Positions 34,060 to 47,150 of a DNA stretch of 64,000 nt are shown here, one piece after another. A program made the position numbers and the translations under genes. Position 1 is the stretch's first letter. Each line of letters begins with the position of its first letter. A model generated the notes under the pieces. The model saw nothing but the letters and a program-made list of their open reading frames with translations, searched no databases and was not told where the DNA came from. Source of the DNA: Pegea sp. RAD2-039 (lineage: Eukaryota; Chordata; Thaliacea; Salpida; Salpidae); the NCBI GenBank assembly GCA_034620365.1, contig JAQGEQ010000346.1, positions 62,001 through 126,000 of the forward strand. Direction: 5' to 3'.

Positions 34060-37000
34060 ATATGTAAAAAAATTAAAAAGAAATAAAATGATAAATGAAT
34101 TAAAACAACCAAATAAATAAATTTCAAAATATTTTAATTGTTAAAAAAAATAGTATTTCATTGAAAATCCTAAATTAGTTGTTAATTGATTTCAAGCCAG
34201 TAGCTGGCTTAAAACTAAATGTTGTATCAATAGAAGAGAAATAGTAAAATATAAGACTTATGGTGAGCTTCATGATTAAAATACTCCTAGATAAATGTAA
34301 ATAAAATAATTTAATATTTTTTAATTTGATTTTGTATTATGACCTTATTTGGAATTATTTTCCAACCAAAACAACTCTCTAAAAAGTTAAACCCCAAAAA
34401 TTACCCAATAAAGTAAATTTTCACTTTATAAATATAATTTTTTTAAATACCAATAAGATTAATTTGAAATTATTGTGAAAATCAACTTTTATTATAAATA
34501 CAAAAAAAATTAAATTTTACCAAATTTGATGACAAACAGAATTATAAGAAAAAAATTAATTATTTTATGGAATAAGTTTCAACCTAATTTTATCATAATT
34601 ATATTTAATAAAAATATGACAAAATATAGTCTTGTTTATTATAACCAGAATAAGAAAATATAAATTTTATACATAAAAAAGTATATAAATATAATTTTTA
34701 TATATATAATTATATAATTTTTATGACAGGATATAATTATTCTATTGAATTTATTAAAAGCTTTTATTATATGAAAAAAAATCACAGAAAAAACAATAAT
34801 TTGATTTAATTAAGATGTTTAAAGGACTTATATGTATGGTGGGATTATTTCAATAAATAATATTTTTATATGTCATATAATAGAGGGCATCTAATAAAAT
34901 TTTAAGAAAAGTTTTTAATAAAAATTAGAATTTGTACAACTCACTTATAAGATTTATCTACCCTTTCTAAATACAAGTGTCCTGATTCATAACTTTTAAA
35001 TGAAAATGTTTTATAAATTTTTTAGAAGTTTTTATAGTTTATGTGGTAAGTGTTATTTTATAAATAAATGATTTAAATTAATAGAATGATTTATTATGAT
35101 TTGATAACAGATAAACAAAACAGTAAGATTGAATTTGTCGAAAAAATTGTTTAACAACAAAAGTTAGAAATAAGAAGATTGTTAAATTTTAATAATGATT
35201 AATTAGTTTAAAATAAGAATTATCCAATTAAAAAACAATACATTTTAAAACTATTATTTCTTGTACATCATTATTTAAATAAAATGTAATTTGCTTTTAA
35301 GAAATAATACAAATTTATTAGATAATTTTAAAACTGTCAAAAATTTTAAAAGATTTTGACTTTCTATTGACTTAAATTGAAAATAAGTAATTATGTTGAT
35401 TAAAAATATAAATTTTTCTTGACAGTTTAGATCAAATAAAAGCCGCCAGGTGATAAATGAAATATGTTTATTTTGATTTAATTTTAATGTTTCCTGTTTT
35501 GATAAATTTAAATTTAATTAATGTTATCGAATAATAAAATATTGAAAAAATTTATTATATTTTAATTTAATTAAATGAAAGCTTCTAACAATTTAATGAA
35601 GCTACAAACAGTTTGACCAAAGAAAAGTGACTTATCTAAGTGATAAAGTGCTAAATAATAATACTATAAATCCTTTTATAAATAAAATAGTTTACAAAAA
35701 ACCGTTAAACAATACTACAAATAGAAATAAACTAACTGATGTTTACGCAACAAAGCAATTCAATTACATTTCTAATTTTAATCTAAGATTCGGAAATCAC
35801 AAACAATTTAAACAAATTATTTTATATTTTAAAGGATTTTGAAGACAAAATAAGGATTTTGATAACTTTAAGGAACCAATCGCCTGCCTGAGTTAATTTA
35901 TCAACAGCAATTAATCGTCTCATTTCATATCAGATTGTTTGTCGGTTGATGGAATTAATTTTGTCGGTTAATTGCAAAATTGAATAAGAACTTAATTTTA
36001 GTTTATCCTTAAATTTCGATTCAAAAATCATTTTTTTTAAGCTACAATCCTTAAATCAAAAATCTTTAAATTTAAACATCCCTAGTTTAAAATCTTTGCA
36101 TTAAATTAATTGAAAAATTAGGAAAGAAATCAAGCTTTGTAAAGATTGATATTTGCAGAAATATATAACAACTATTCGTTAGATATTAATTCTATTTAAT
36201 ATCTTTAAAACAACATTAGAAAACTGTAATGCTTACTAATAGAGCTTGGTTCAAATAAAACGAAAATAAGGATCAATAAAGTTTTTTTAATGACAAAGCT
36301 TATGAACATAAAATCATAACTGCTTTGGTTAAAGATACATTATTCTGAGCTACTTGATGTATGAAGCTAAAATTACAACAACTCAATTTTAAATTTAAAA
36401 TAAATCATATATAAGATTCACAAAAACACTAATTGAAAGAAGTTTACAAGAAGTTTTAATAGATAAACTAAAACTAATCCAATTATAATTAGGCAAAGAT
36501 GAAGTTGATTTCTAAATACGATAAGTTTATCAGCAAAGCTTAAATTAAATAATCAAATATGAATTCGACTAACCAATTAATTGCTTCCAATTAATGAAAT
36601 TATTTCTTTTCTTGCTTTTACAGTAGTTGTATATCCATCATACAGAAAATTCTTATGAGAAACTTAAAATTAATAAAATGTTTAATTAAAATCTTAAAAA
36701 TTATATAAAGTGTCTTAGTGAAATCCTAAAATAATGATTATAAGAAAATATTAGTTATAATGATGAAATAATTAAAGTATGTAAGATGTTTAAAAAATTG
36801 ATAAATTGATCATTTAATTACTGAATTCAAAGATTTTTATATAAAAAGAAAAAATGAACTAAGCAAAACGATAAATAATTGAATACGTTGTACAATTTCA
36901 AACCAATAAATTATAAATTTATAAAATGATTCCATTAAAAAGTTTTTAATTTGAAACTGATTTCTGAAATTTGAAAATTAAAAAAGGTTTCATTTCAGAG

Positions 37001-38461
37001 AATAGAAAATAAAAAAACAATTTGGTTTAGTGCTACATGTATCAATAGAATGGTTCTAATGTTTATCATTTACTAATTTGATCTCCTATTTATGGTTAAA
37101 AGCTAACATTTCTCTTCTTTGTAGCAATAAATTCAGTGATTTATTAAAAAAATAAATAATGGCAAATAGATAAATGGTTATAAAATAAATTATTTAAAAG
37201 AAAAACATAAGTTTTAGTTTAAACCAATTTAAATAAATGCAAAGGTTTATTAGGAGGTTCAATATTAAATGATAAAGAAAATCTTTACCTGATTTTTGTT
37301 CAATCTTTTCCTTGAATTATAAAATTCATGATGAGAAGTTACTAATTTTCAGTTTTATAAAAAAATGTTTGAAACTGATTTTTCAAAATGAAAAATTGTA
37401 ACTAATTAAATTAAATTGAATTATTTCTTTAATTTTATTATTTTTTAATTATTTATTTATAACTAAATAAATTGAATTATTTCTTAAAGTCACACAGGGT
37501 TAAAACTAAAACATTTCTTAAATTGTTACACTATTACAGTTAAAACTTTTCTATATAACTATAACAATCAAAAGAAGTTAAAACTAAAATTTTTCTTAAA
37601 TTCATTTAATTCTGTTTGTTAGTTTCAAGAATTACCAAAATTTGTCAAATTTATATTCATTAGTTTATTAAAATATGTCTTATCAAAATATAAATTATTA
37701 TTTATAATTTAAAAAATACAAAAAAAAAACTGCTTTGTTTGCCATGATGTGAATTCAAGTTCAAAAAATAAAACATACTATTAATAAGTAGTTTTTTTTT
37801 AATGTTAGTATTTGAGAAATAAAATTTATTCAAAAGAGTTTATTATAAATTAGATCAAAATAAAAAGTAAGGATAAACTCTTAAAAATATTTTTTTTATT
37901 AAAAACAACAATAAAATATAATATATAAAACTCAAGTTCACTATACAAAACTAACCCAATCAAAAACAAAACTGCAATCCAATTTCTTGAAAATTGATCT
38001 TAATTTGGCGTTTTATAGAAAATGAATAGAAATAAATAATATAATAATTTGAGGTTTTAATTTTAATCAAAAATTAATAATGTCTGATTTTAGAAAAACT
38101 GATTTTACAGATATTAGAATAAAATGTAAAAAAGTTAAACTTGTTGTTTTAAGGTGAATAAAAGTTTTCATTTTCTAGAATTTTGAAAATTTCTCTTATA
38201 TCATTTTAATTACTGTTATCTGTTTAATTTTTATTATTATCATAAAAGCTGAATAATATATGAAAGTTGCGATTGAATTAAACAAATATAATCTCATATA
38301 ATCTTTCTCTTTAGATATCAATTTAATTTTTAAAGTATAAAACGCAAGCTTAAATATTACAAATAGTTAAACAATGAACGAATGTATTATTATAATCAGT
38401 ATGAAGTTCTATAACCAAAAAAATGTCAAGAATGATTTAGAATTGATTAAATTGATGAAGC
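34060..38461. other. Gene-free AT-rich body of duplicon A'
   Basis: Partner of 13500-17870. A 71-codon frame at 35627-35842 begins only at GTG and is disrupted in the partner, so it is not called. Nothing else is seen. Confidence 0.6.
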
Positions 38462-38606
38462 TTTTGAATAATTCTTTCGGGTCCTCATCGAACATTGATA
38501 ACCAGTACAATTGCCCCAATTGATGATAAATAGAATTCATTAACAGCTGGTCCTCGGGATTCGATCTTATTACAGGTATTATCTATTAAACGTTGTTCAT
38601 TCATAA
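38462..38606. other. Junction between duplicons A' and B
   Basis: About 145 bp found in neither A nor B'. It is less AT-rich than its flanks (for example GGTCCTCATCG and GGTCCTCGGGATTCGATC, sharing GGTCCTC). No gene is recognisable. It marks the join of two independent duplications. Confidence 0.5.
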
Positions 38607-38882
38607 CAAAACATTTTTACAATCTTTATTAGTAGCTAAATAATCAAATCATTGATTTAATTTATACAGTACTAGTTTCTGAGTATTAATTTGTGATGTT
38701 ATGATATTTAAAATTAAGTTTTGATTCCTTATCACAGAAATTATGATTCTTCTTAAAAAGTCGACTTGAGTCGATTTTAAACTAAATGAGTTCTTAACTG
38801 TTTAAATTTAAGTTTTAATTGTTGAAGATTTACAAGAAATATCATTAAAGAAAAATTTAATATAAAACCTACTATTTTTCAG

Positions 38883-40192
38883 CTTTGTTTATCGATATCT
38901 AACAGGACTTAACCTTTACTGACGAATGGCTCATTTCAACACTGGGATCTTTTTGGTTAGTTGTCTTCATTTATTCACAACCAAAAAAGGAATCCTAAGA
39001 GTCATATAAAAAATCTGGAAATGTATTAGGATTTAATTTCACTTCACCAAGAAACTTTACCTCAGGTGAAAACTTTTGGAACAAAAATAAAAAGCTTGTT
39101 CAAGATTATTTTCAATTTGAATTAATAGCTGAATAAGCATTCTCAAACGAAGGTTAAGTCAACAATAAAAAACAAACAAGATTTAATTATTAATTAATTG
39201 ATTTGCTCATCAAGTGTGTTTTCTGTTTACTCATCCACGGACCCCGAGAGGTTATCGCCACATGAATGGTTATGGCAGATTTCAAATGGTTAATGGGGTA
39301 GATGAAGCAGTTTACTGCAAGTTTCATTTCAAGAATTCATCATCTAAGCTATATTTTTTATCATAAATTATTTCTGAGTAATATTTTTACAGACATATCA
39401 GGGTATCCAATGTTTCCATGCTTAATAAGCTGATGATATGGGCGCCAAAGATCCAAATACCCGTCGTGGAAGCTTTACATCCAAGTACTTCGCTCCCAGA
39501 TCTTTTGATTTTGTTTCAATTTTTTTCTATTAAAGGTGATGACTTTTGATGAGGCTGAGAAAATCCGCTGCAATCTCTTTGATCTTACTAAAGTAAGAGT
39601 CCTTAACTCAACTTAAGTGTCTTACGATTAATTCTTACAGACTTTGCCTCAAGCGGAGTTTCATCTTTTATCTATGGGAAGAATGATCCTAAATAAGAAT
39701 CCGAAGAACTACTTTGCTGAAGTTGAACACATCGCTTTCTCTCCTTCTCATATGGATCCAGAAATTGAAGCAAGTCCTGATAAGATGCTACAAGTCAATT
39801 TGAACTGCAAGATTTTCTTCACAAACCCTAAAGGAAAAGACAAGACCTTAAAGGGTCGGATCTTTTCTTACCCGGACACTCACAGACATCGACTGGGAAT
39901 CAATTACATGCAACTGCCAGTGATTGGTTCATTTCAATCGAAATGCAATGTCCAATACCATCAGGGTGATGGACCTCAATGTGCAGTGATAACAGAGTAT
40001 CAAAAAAAATCAGCAATAATCAGTAATAAAAGACTAATTGCTCAGTTTATTTCATCTAAATCTTCATTTGTTGTCGATGAAATGCTTTTGTTACTCCTTA
40101 TTCTCTTCTACTTAACCTTAAAAGATGTTTTTTTGATTTTATTTTCTTCTAAATCTCTACAATTGTTGTTCGATGTATTCAATATTTTATAA
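38883..40192 (+). pseudogene. Catalase pseudogene, copy 1 (introns retained)
   Basis: Exon-like pieces match animal catalase in order: 38883-38950 (QDL.FTDE, then MAHFN in another frame), 38961-39065 (SFIHNQKRNPKSH...LHQETLPQ), 39215-about 39346 ([25 protein letters not shown]), 39393-39484 (ending KYPSW-LYIQ, middle lost), 39536-39592 (VMTFDEAEK...FDLTK), 39641-39793 ([24 protein letters not shown]) and 39854 on ([20 protein letters not shown]). Catalase is a heme enzyme that splits hydrogen peroxide. The haem-ligand motif [14 protein letters not shown] persists, but the region carrying the distal catalytic His is deleted, a TAG replaces Trp in the MVWDF segment, the intron donor after KFHF is mutated, and the C-terminal third is missing. 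Clearly non-functional. Confidence 0.88.
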
Positions 40193-40199
40193 AATTCTT

Positions 40200-42298
40200 T
40201 ACAAGTTGTATTTTCATTTGATCTGCTGTATCACCTCAATTTTGTATTTTTCCAATTAGTGTTTCGAGATTAAAAATAAAATTTCGTATAAATATAATAT
40301 CCAACCTTTAAATAAATAATTTAAAATCTCTATATTCATTCATTAAGATACATTTTTAATCAACCTAAACAAACATAAACATTTTTTTGTTCTTTAAAAT
40401 AGTAAATGTAAATTAATTTTTTTGCTGCTAGTTTTAGTAATAAAAAATTAATAGAATAGAAATTTTTGTCAAAATGAATTCAAAACTTCCAACAGAATTT
40501 GGATTAATTTAAATTATCTAATTTAATTATTTACTTAATTGTTATTAAACCTTATGTTTTATTTATTTTAAACTCATAGTGTAAGCAGATATACTCGTAA
40601 AATTAAAATAATTATAACCTTTAGTTTATCAATTGAAAAACATTTAGACACAGAATTTTTAGTTAACGGGCTTAAGTGAAACTAACAGAAGCGTAAACCT
40701 ATTTTCAGTGAAATAAACTGTTGTTAAATGACGAGTAAAGTTATTTTGTTTATGACTAATAACAAAAGATAAAACATTAGTAAGTTTATAATAATGATTA
40801 ATCTTTTAACCAACTGTATTCTACGATTAATTAAAAATATCACAATTAGAGTTGGATTTTTAAAAACTTTATATTGATTAAAATAGATTTTAGAAATCCT
40901 TTTAACTTATCGACTAATGGAACTAGAATGTAGAATATAGCTTATAGTCATGACGTTTAATTAAACGTAAAAGTTAAAAATAAAACAAAATAATAACTCG
41001 TAGCAATCTTTAAAATTAAAAAAAGAGCAGCCGAAACCTGATTTAAAAAGTTATACTTTTAACAAAATTGTCAACTGATAAAGTAATTTTGAAGTTTTTT
41101 TTGAAATGAGTTTATGAGAGGAGAAATAAACTCAGACAGAAGACCTACAGTCTGTTGACTTCAATCACTCAGTCACCTGGCTGTTCCACCAAATAGTGGA
41201 TATAAAACGTGGGGGTTAAGAAATGTGCACGCTGGTCTCCACTGTTATTAAAGCTTACATCTAGGTAGGAATAAATGTGGTAATCAAATCCCTTCTATCT
41301 GATGGTTTGGGTTATGGAGCTTAGCCAAAGAAAGTACAACAAATTTTTGATTTATATAAAATTAATCGAAATCAGGCCTGATATAGAGTTAGACATTCTG
41401 AAAATTTTTTTATCTTCTGTGTGATGATAGATTTAAATAAAAAAATAATTTTTTTGATGTGCTACTCACTTTTAACCAAATTCCATAAGTCAACCGTTAT
41501 CTTTTGTGTTTTATTTCAAAGTGGCAAAAAAGTTTAAAGCCTTAAAATACAGAATTTATCGAAACATACTTTGAATACAAGTTTACTAAGTTCTAATTTA
41601 TTTAATCAATACCATTACTTCGTAGTTGTTGAAATAATTCTGCTTCTGTTAGTATTATTGATTTTCCTTCTTTTTAATTTTTTCATAGTATTAATTTATT
41701 TAAAATCATAATGAAATAATATTTTCTTCACAATAACTTATTAAACTACCATTATGCTAAATAAATAATTTCTTTTAAAATACTTTTAATTGAAAAAAAT
41801 TTAAGATTGAAATTGATACTTGTAGGTTTATTTAATGCTTGTATAAATTAAATAAATTTAAACAAAAATTATTTTGTATTTATATAAATTTTTCTAAATT
41901 CTTCTAAATTTTTATTTATTTCTAATAATTAATGAACTTAAAAAGTTGAATAAAACATCATAGTTTTTATTAAAAAATAATATTACAATTGTATAGTTTG
42001 ATTATCTTTATTAAACATTTTTTTTACTTAAATTTATTTTTAGTTATTTACTTTAATATATTTTTTCTCATTTAAGGTTTTTTTGATATATTTCTTATTA
42101 ATTAAGATTCAACATATTTTTATTAATTTGTATTAAATATTTAATTTATTCAGTTATGCTATTTTTTTTTCTACTTTAACTAAAATATAACTTTAATAAT
42201 GCAACTTTTTATTGATAGTATTAATTGTTTTTGTTATTACAATTCAAAATTCATATTTCATTAGTAGATAAATATTAGAATAAATTGATTCTTATAAC
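40200..42298. other. AT-rich interval of duplicon B
   Basis: Mostly very AT-rich and matched at 55595-57912. The only structured part is the less AT-rich 41110-41330 block, listed separately. No ORF is shared by both copies. Confidence 0.5.
41110..41330 (+). promoter_or_regulatory. Promoter-like block with TATAAAA and short palindromes
   Basis: An island of balanced composition inside AT-rich DNA, closely conserved at 56750-56955. It has CAGAC(12 nt)GTCTG, CCACCAAATAGTGG and then TATAAAAC at 41201-41208. It lies between the catalase and SYF1 remnants in SYF1's orientation. It could be an old promoter or part of a repeat; no transcript evidence is available. Confidence 0.3.
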
Positions 42299-43927
42299 CT
42301 TTTTTTAAGAAAAAGTACTTCTTCTTTAGCGCTACCCTTATCGCTACTCTTTAACATGACTCTTAAGCGGGGAAGACTTCCACAAATTTGGAAGAATGCT
42401 ATTATTACTCCAATTTATAAGAAGGGTCCCAGAAACACTGCACTTAACTACAGACCAGTTTCGCTGACGTCGGTTATCTGCAGAACTCAAGAACACATCA
42501 TTCACAACCATATAACTAGCCATTTGACGGAGCATCATCTAATATCTGATGTCCAGCATGGCTTTGTTAAGCAAAGATCTTCTTTGACTCAACATCTCAA
42601 TTTTTTCAATGAGCTTACAGCTCATTACGAAAGTAATACTCCATGTGACATCATATACCTTGATTTTGCTAAAGCTTTTGATTCTGTTCCACACAACAAG
42701 CTCATTACTGTATTGAAAAACATAAAAATCAGCAACTCTATCTTAAAATGGATTGAAGATTTCTTATCAGGTAGAACCCAACGAACCCGTGTAGAAAGAT
42801 CTTTATCTACTCCTAGTAAAGTCACCAGCGGCGTTCCTCAAGGTTCCGTCCTGGGTCCACTTCTCTTTTTGATTTTCATTGAAGACCTCATCAGAAGACT
42901 AATAACAGTAGACAATGTCAGTGTGTTTGTGTATGCAGACGACATCAAGCTATTATCTGGTTCTCACTCAAAACTCCAAACTGCACTTAATATTGTAGAA
43001 AACTGGTCTGCGAATTGGCAACTTAAAATCCAGCCAACAAAGTCTGAAGTTATAACATTCTCCCGTAAGCCAGCTGCCAACTTCAGCAACCAATACTACA
43101 TCAATGGATTTATTCTTGAACGAGTATCCTCAGTCATAGACCTCGGCATTACTCTGACATCTGACTTCAAATGGCACAGTTATGTTTCCAGAATCTTTGG
43201 AAAATCTATCAGGCTTGTCCACCTCATCATAAAGACTTTTAATTCTAAAAATCCATGGTTTTACGTGAACCTTTTCAAACTGTACATACGCCCTATTCTT
43301 GAATACAATGTCAGTGCATGGATGCCATATCAAGTTGGTGATATCAGAAAAATCGAATCTGTTCAGGCAAAATTTACGAGATTGGTTTGCAGGAAACTTA
43401 ATATCAAATACGAGAGTTATAAGCATCGTCTCAGCTTCTTCAATCTAGATACTTTGGAAATCCGAAGAATTAAATACGACCTTATTCTGATTTTTAAAAT
43501 TAATCACAACCTAATTGATCTTCAGTTTGATGACTTTTTCTCCATTAGTCCCTCCCTCAAGTTATATCAACTTAGAAGACATAAATTACATCTTAATAAG
43601 CCCACTCCACCAGCTACGTTAACCAGATTAAGTTTTTTCTCATACCGCACAATCAGTACATGGAACAATCTGCCATCAGAGATTGTCATGTCAAAATCAC
43701 TTATGCTGTTCAAGAAAAAGCTGAATTGTTATAACATCGCCAACATTGCCATTTCTAAACTGTGAATTTTTCTCTTTTACAATACTATGATTCTGTGCAA
43801 TTCTTCATTGTCATATACTTTTTCGTTTACACGTCAAATAGATCTAATTTGTGAGAATGTGTGTTAGCGAGAGGTGCTCTCTTTAGGCACCCTCCTTCAC
43901 ATTTATTGTAATAAATAAATAAATAAC
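42299..43927 (+). mobile_element. Youngest LINE copy: 5'-truncated, RT frame intact to the 3' end
   Basis: The frame is open from the 5' junction (codons FLRKSTSSLAL at 42302) through ATG 42356 to the stop at 43763. Numbered from that Met, RT motifs are NYRPVSLTSV (31-40), first Asp in YLDFAKAFD (103), SGVPQGSVLGP (158-168) and VYADD (192-196), followed by thumb and C-terminal domains ending ANIAISKL. The 3' UTR has a GGTGC-TCTCTTTAG-GCACC hairpin at 43873-43891 and ends TTTATTGTAATAAATAAATA. The endonuclease half is absent, so it cannot move by itself. The matching site in B' (57901-57925) is uninterrupted, showing the target as TTATAAC/TCAC; any target duplication is at most ATAAC. Confidence 0.93.
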
Positions 43928-44142
43928 TCACTTATTTGAGTTTTAGCTCCTTTAATTCTTATAAATTTTATTTATTTGCAAAATATATCTATAATTTGAA
44001 TTTTATTTTTAGGATTGCAAAAAATATTGATAAACTTTTAAAATTTGTAAGACTTAATTATTTATATATATTCTGTTTTTGTTAGATCTATTATCTATAA
44101 TAATAATCTATACTATAATTTCAATTGTAAAATCTTTGTTCA
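43928..44142. other. Short interval before the SYF1 remnant
   Basis: AT-rich sequence matched at 57914-58148. It would hold the 5' end of the ancestral SYF1 gene, but I see no clear core promoter in it. Confidence 0.4.
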
Positions 44143-47100
44143 ATGAAAATTCAAGTGAGTTTTGTTTAATTTATACCAATTAATCACTGGTAATTAAGTA
44201 AGTAAACGTTAAATGAACTTTTTCTACAGTCACAGGAAGATTTACCATAGGAAGATGAGAGTTTAAGAAACCCTTACTCCATCAAATGTTGGCTTCGTTA
44301 TAAAGAACATAAAAGAAGTACTCATTTTAAAGAAGTAATTTATTTTCTCTTTTCAACTTCCAACTAAGTTTTGACTTTACGTGTTTTATATGTTAAAATT
44401 CATTTCTCTTACTAATCATAATAATTATTTTTAAATCTTAAACTTTAAATTCAAACAAAGTTATTATAATAATTTAAACTTATTGTAACTTTTATTTGAA
44501 GTAGTTGCAACATGAGAACAAAGAAGAATACATCGATATCAATTGGTATCTATTGATCGCTTAGATGAAAATGGCTGAGATTGTTAACAACGAGTCTTTT
44601 GTATCAAAGGTAAATTGGATTTTGTATCCTAGTTTCAAAGTTGACTTTTGAAATTGAATCTACTTTAGTAATATTAGTTTGTAACAATCTGCCGCCTGTT
44701 ATTGTGCAGATCTCACGGCTTTTGTGGTTTATTCTTTAACACCCTACATTTTTCAACTTACTCTTTGTTGACTGCTTATAAGCTGATGGCTTTTAGCACA
44801 TTTTGTGCTTGCGGTCTGCGCCACAAACTACATTAGATATAGAGTTTTCTATCAACCCAACGATAGAGGTATTCTCAAGTAGTTTGGAACAAAACCATCA
44901 TTAATTAGAACCCAAGAAATAGCAATATCCAAGCTACTGTTTTCTAATTATATTTATTAGTTAGATATTTTTGCTTTAGTATTCTTTTGTTCTAGGTTTG
45001 TCGCAATCAATTAACTGCAACTGAAATTTTTACAGAAAGGAAAAACTAACCATACTCTGTGGCATGAGCTGTGGAAATTTATATTTCAAAATCCCTACAA
45101 AGTAAATTCTCTAAACGTCGAAGCCATCATCAGAGGTGGACTGAAGCAGTTTACTGATCAATTTGGTCAACTTTGGTGTTGTTTAGCTGATTATTATGCT
45201 TAATGTGGCTTGATTGAACAAGTAAGCTGTTAATGACTTCAATTACACTCTCTTCTTATTTAACATCTTTTTTTAACTTACTAGATTAAATTTTTTGATT
45301 ATTTGTTTCTAAAAACCGTAAAACATCAATCTGTGATATCTTAGAAAATATCATTTTTTCATCTCATCTTCTCTATGAGATTGATGGAGCACTTTGGGAT
45401 GTCATCAATTCCAATCTCCCTTACGACACCTATCGACCGACTTAGAGAAGTGTGTGGAAATAATCAAATCAACTCTCGATTTTAAGCAGGTTAGACGTCA
45501 TTGACGTGTGACGTCAGCACGCTAAACTTCGATTGATTATAGGTCGAGAAGTCGCTGGAGTTTTTGGGGAAATATGATTTTGATGAAGATTTACCACAAA
45601 TGCGTATAAACTAGTTTCAACGACAAATTAAGGAAAAGATGGAAGAAACAACCGAGATTTTGGACGTTGTAATCGGCAAAGCTCTCTAGGTTTGCCTGAT
45701 GTTAGATTAAATAACAATTATTCAATTATTATGTATATTTCACCGCTAAGTGGCGCAACTGAGCAACAAAATCTAGCTTCACTTTAATTCTACAAATTAA
45801 TTTGCAGATGAAGAAAGTTTAGGATTGACTGCAGCTCAATATGAAAGGCTTCTTGATCGTCTGCTGTTGCTCCTTACTAGTGTGATGCTCCAGCAAAATC
45901 CTCACAATGTCCATGAATGGTTAAAAAGAGTACAATTATATGAAGGTGTGAAAACTCGCCTACCTTGGCAAATTTTCAACAAACTTAAGTTTCAGGACAA
46001 CTGGAAGAAATTATTCGAACTTTCATAGAAGAGATTCAAACTATTCATGTTCCTAAATCAGTTTATAAAATGGATTGAGTTTTATTCCAAGTTTTATCAC
46101 GCAAACAACCAACTCACTGATGTAAATATAGTAGTAGTGGCTGGCGACATCTCTTCTAATTTCTTTCTATTCAGGTTCGAACTATTTTCAGCAAAGCTAC
46201 CTTAGTCAATTACAAAACAGTTGATGATTTAGCTTCAATTTGGTCTGCATGGTGTGAAATGGAGATTGAGTAAGTCAACATCCGCTAGTCTTCAAAACCT
46301 TCCTGATGTCATCAATTTTTCAGAATTGATAATTACAATGAAGCTTCTCAGAAGAGCAACTTCATTCCCTTTTAGAAAAGCAACTTATTTCGATAAGGCT
46401 TAACCTGTTCAAAATCGAGTTTACAAATCACTCAAGTTGTGGTCGTTATATGCTGATATAGAAGTAAGTTTTAGCAATGTCATGGTTTGATGTCTACTTT
46501 AACAAGTTCTTTTTATTTAGTCTTGTGAAGCTGAATACGACGGACTTCTTTCTCTCAGAATAGCAACTCTTCAAATTATTATCAACTATGGAGTCTGTCT
46601 GGAAGAAAAAATTATTTTGAAAATGCTTGTAAGGTGAGTTACTAGTTGACGTTTTTATCTGATGTTTCGTGGAACAGCTAACTGTCAACTGTAAAAAGCT
46701 TCTCTTATCAGTGAATGATTGTCTAATCTTTAGAAGTTTCAACTTAAAAACATCTTTAAAAATTGAATAAATTTTTCAAGATGTTCTGTGAATCATAAAA
46801 TCAGGGCTTTTGGATTCTATTAGTTTGGGCTCTTCTTAACATACTCTAGTCTCCTTGTGTAGTTATCTCAAGTAAAAAGATCAAAAAACGATTTTTTAAA
46901 CAGCTGATCATTTTCCCTGTGGATTTAGCTTTCCTTTCAAGTCTGAGGTAACTTGGACCTCTGGTTTGAAGTCCCTGGTTTACTTCAACAATTATTTATT
47001 ATTCATACAAATTCATTTACTAATATGTAAACATTTTCAGGTTTATAGAAGAGGTGTCACCATGTTCAAATGGTTCAATGTCTTCGATATTTAGAATATT

Positions 47101-47150
47101 TATCTTGATAAGTTCATCAAATGGTATGGAGGAAAGAAACTAGAACGTAC
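44143..47150 (+). pseudogene. SYF1/XAB2 splicing-factor pseudogene, copy 1
   Basis: Matches the HAT-repeat protein SYF1 (XAB2), a component of the Prp19-linked spliceosome complex. Segments: 44143-44154 (MKIQ, possible first exon), 44230-44334 (EDLP-stop-EDESLRN...KCWLRY), about 44505-44609, 45036-45221 (LWHELWKFIFQNP, IIRGGLKQFTDQ), about 45379-45489 (uncertain), 45542-45689 (KMEETTEILDV), 45808-45945 (LLLLTSVMLQQNPHNVHEW), 45996-46121 (WIEFYSKFYHANNQLTD), 46175-46269 (FSKATLVNYKTVDDLASIW), 46324-46463 (PVQNRVYKSLKLWSLYAD), 46521-46633 (LSLRIATLQIIINYG) and 47041-47150 (MFKWFNVFDI-stop-NIYLDKF, WYGGKKLERT). Introns are retained. Several in-frame stops, a missing early-middle section and loss of everything beyond the GGKKLER segment make it a pseudogene. 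Confidence 0.9.

Larger units (their letters stand above)
28587..38461 (+). repeat. Segmental duplicon A' (second copy of 9464-17870)
   Basis: Same order and orientation as A. It is about 1.5 kb longer, almost wholly through expansion of the minisatellite (29931-33413). It ends at about 38461, only about 145 bp before duplicon B begins. Confidence 0.9.

Noticed and set aside
35627..35842. 71-codon frame in A'
   Set aside because: Opens at GTG and is disrupted in duplicon A; composition is typical of AT-rich noise.
39644..40192. Reading 39644-40192 as an uninterrupted 182-codon gene
   Set aside because: The stretch 39794-39853 is a read-through intron (GTCAAT...TTAAAG) between MLQ and GRIFSYP; in copy 2 the same place has an extra stop and a clear acceptor.
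42344..43426. Minus-strand frames across the 42.3-kb LINE
   Set aside because: Shadows of the RT coding strand, which has the catalytic motifs.
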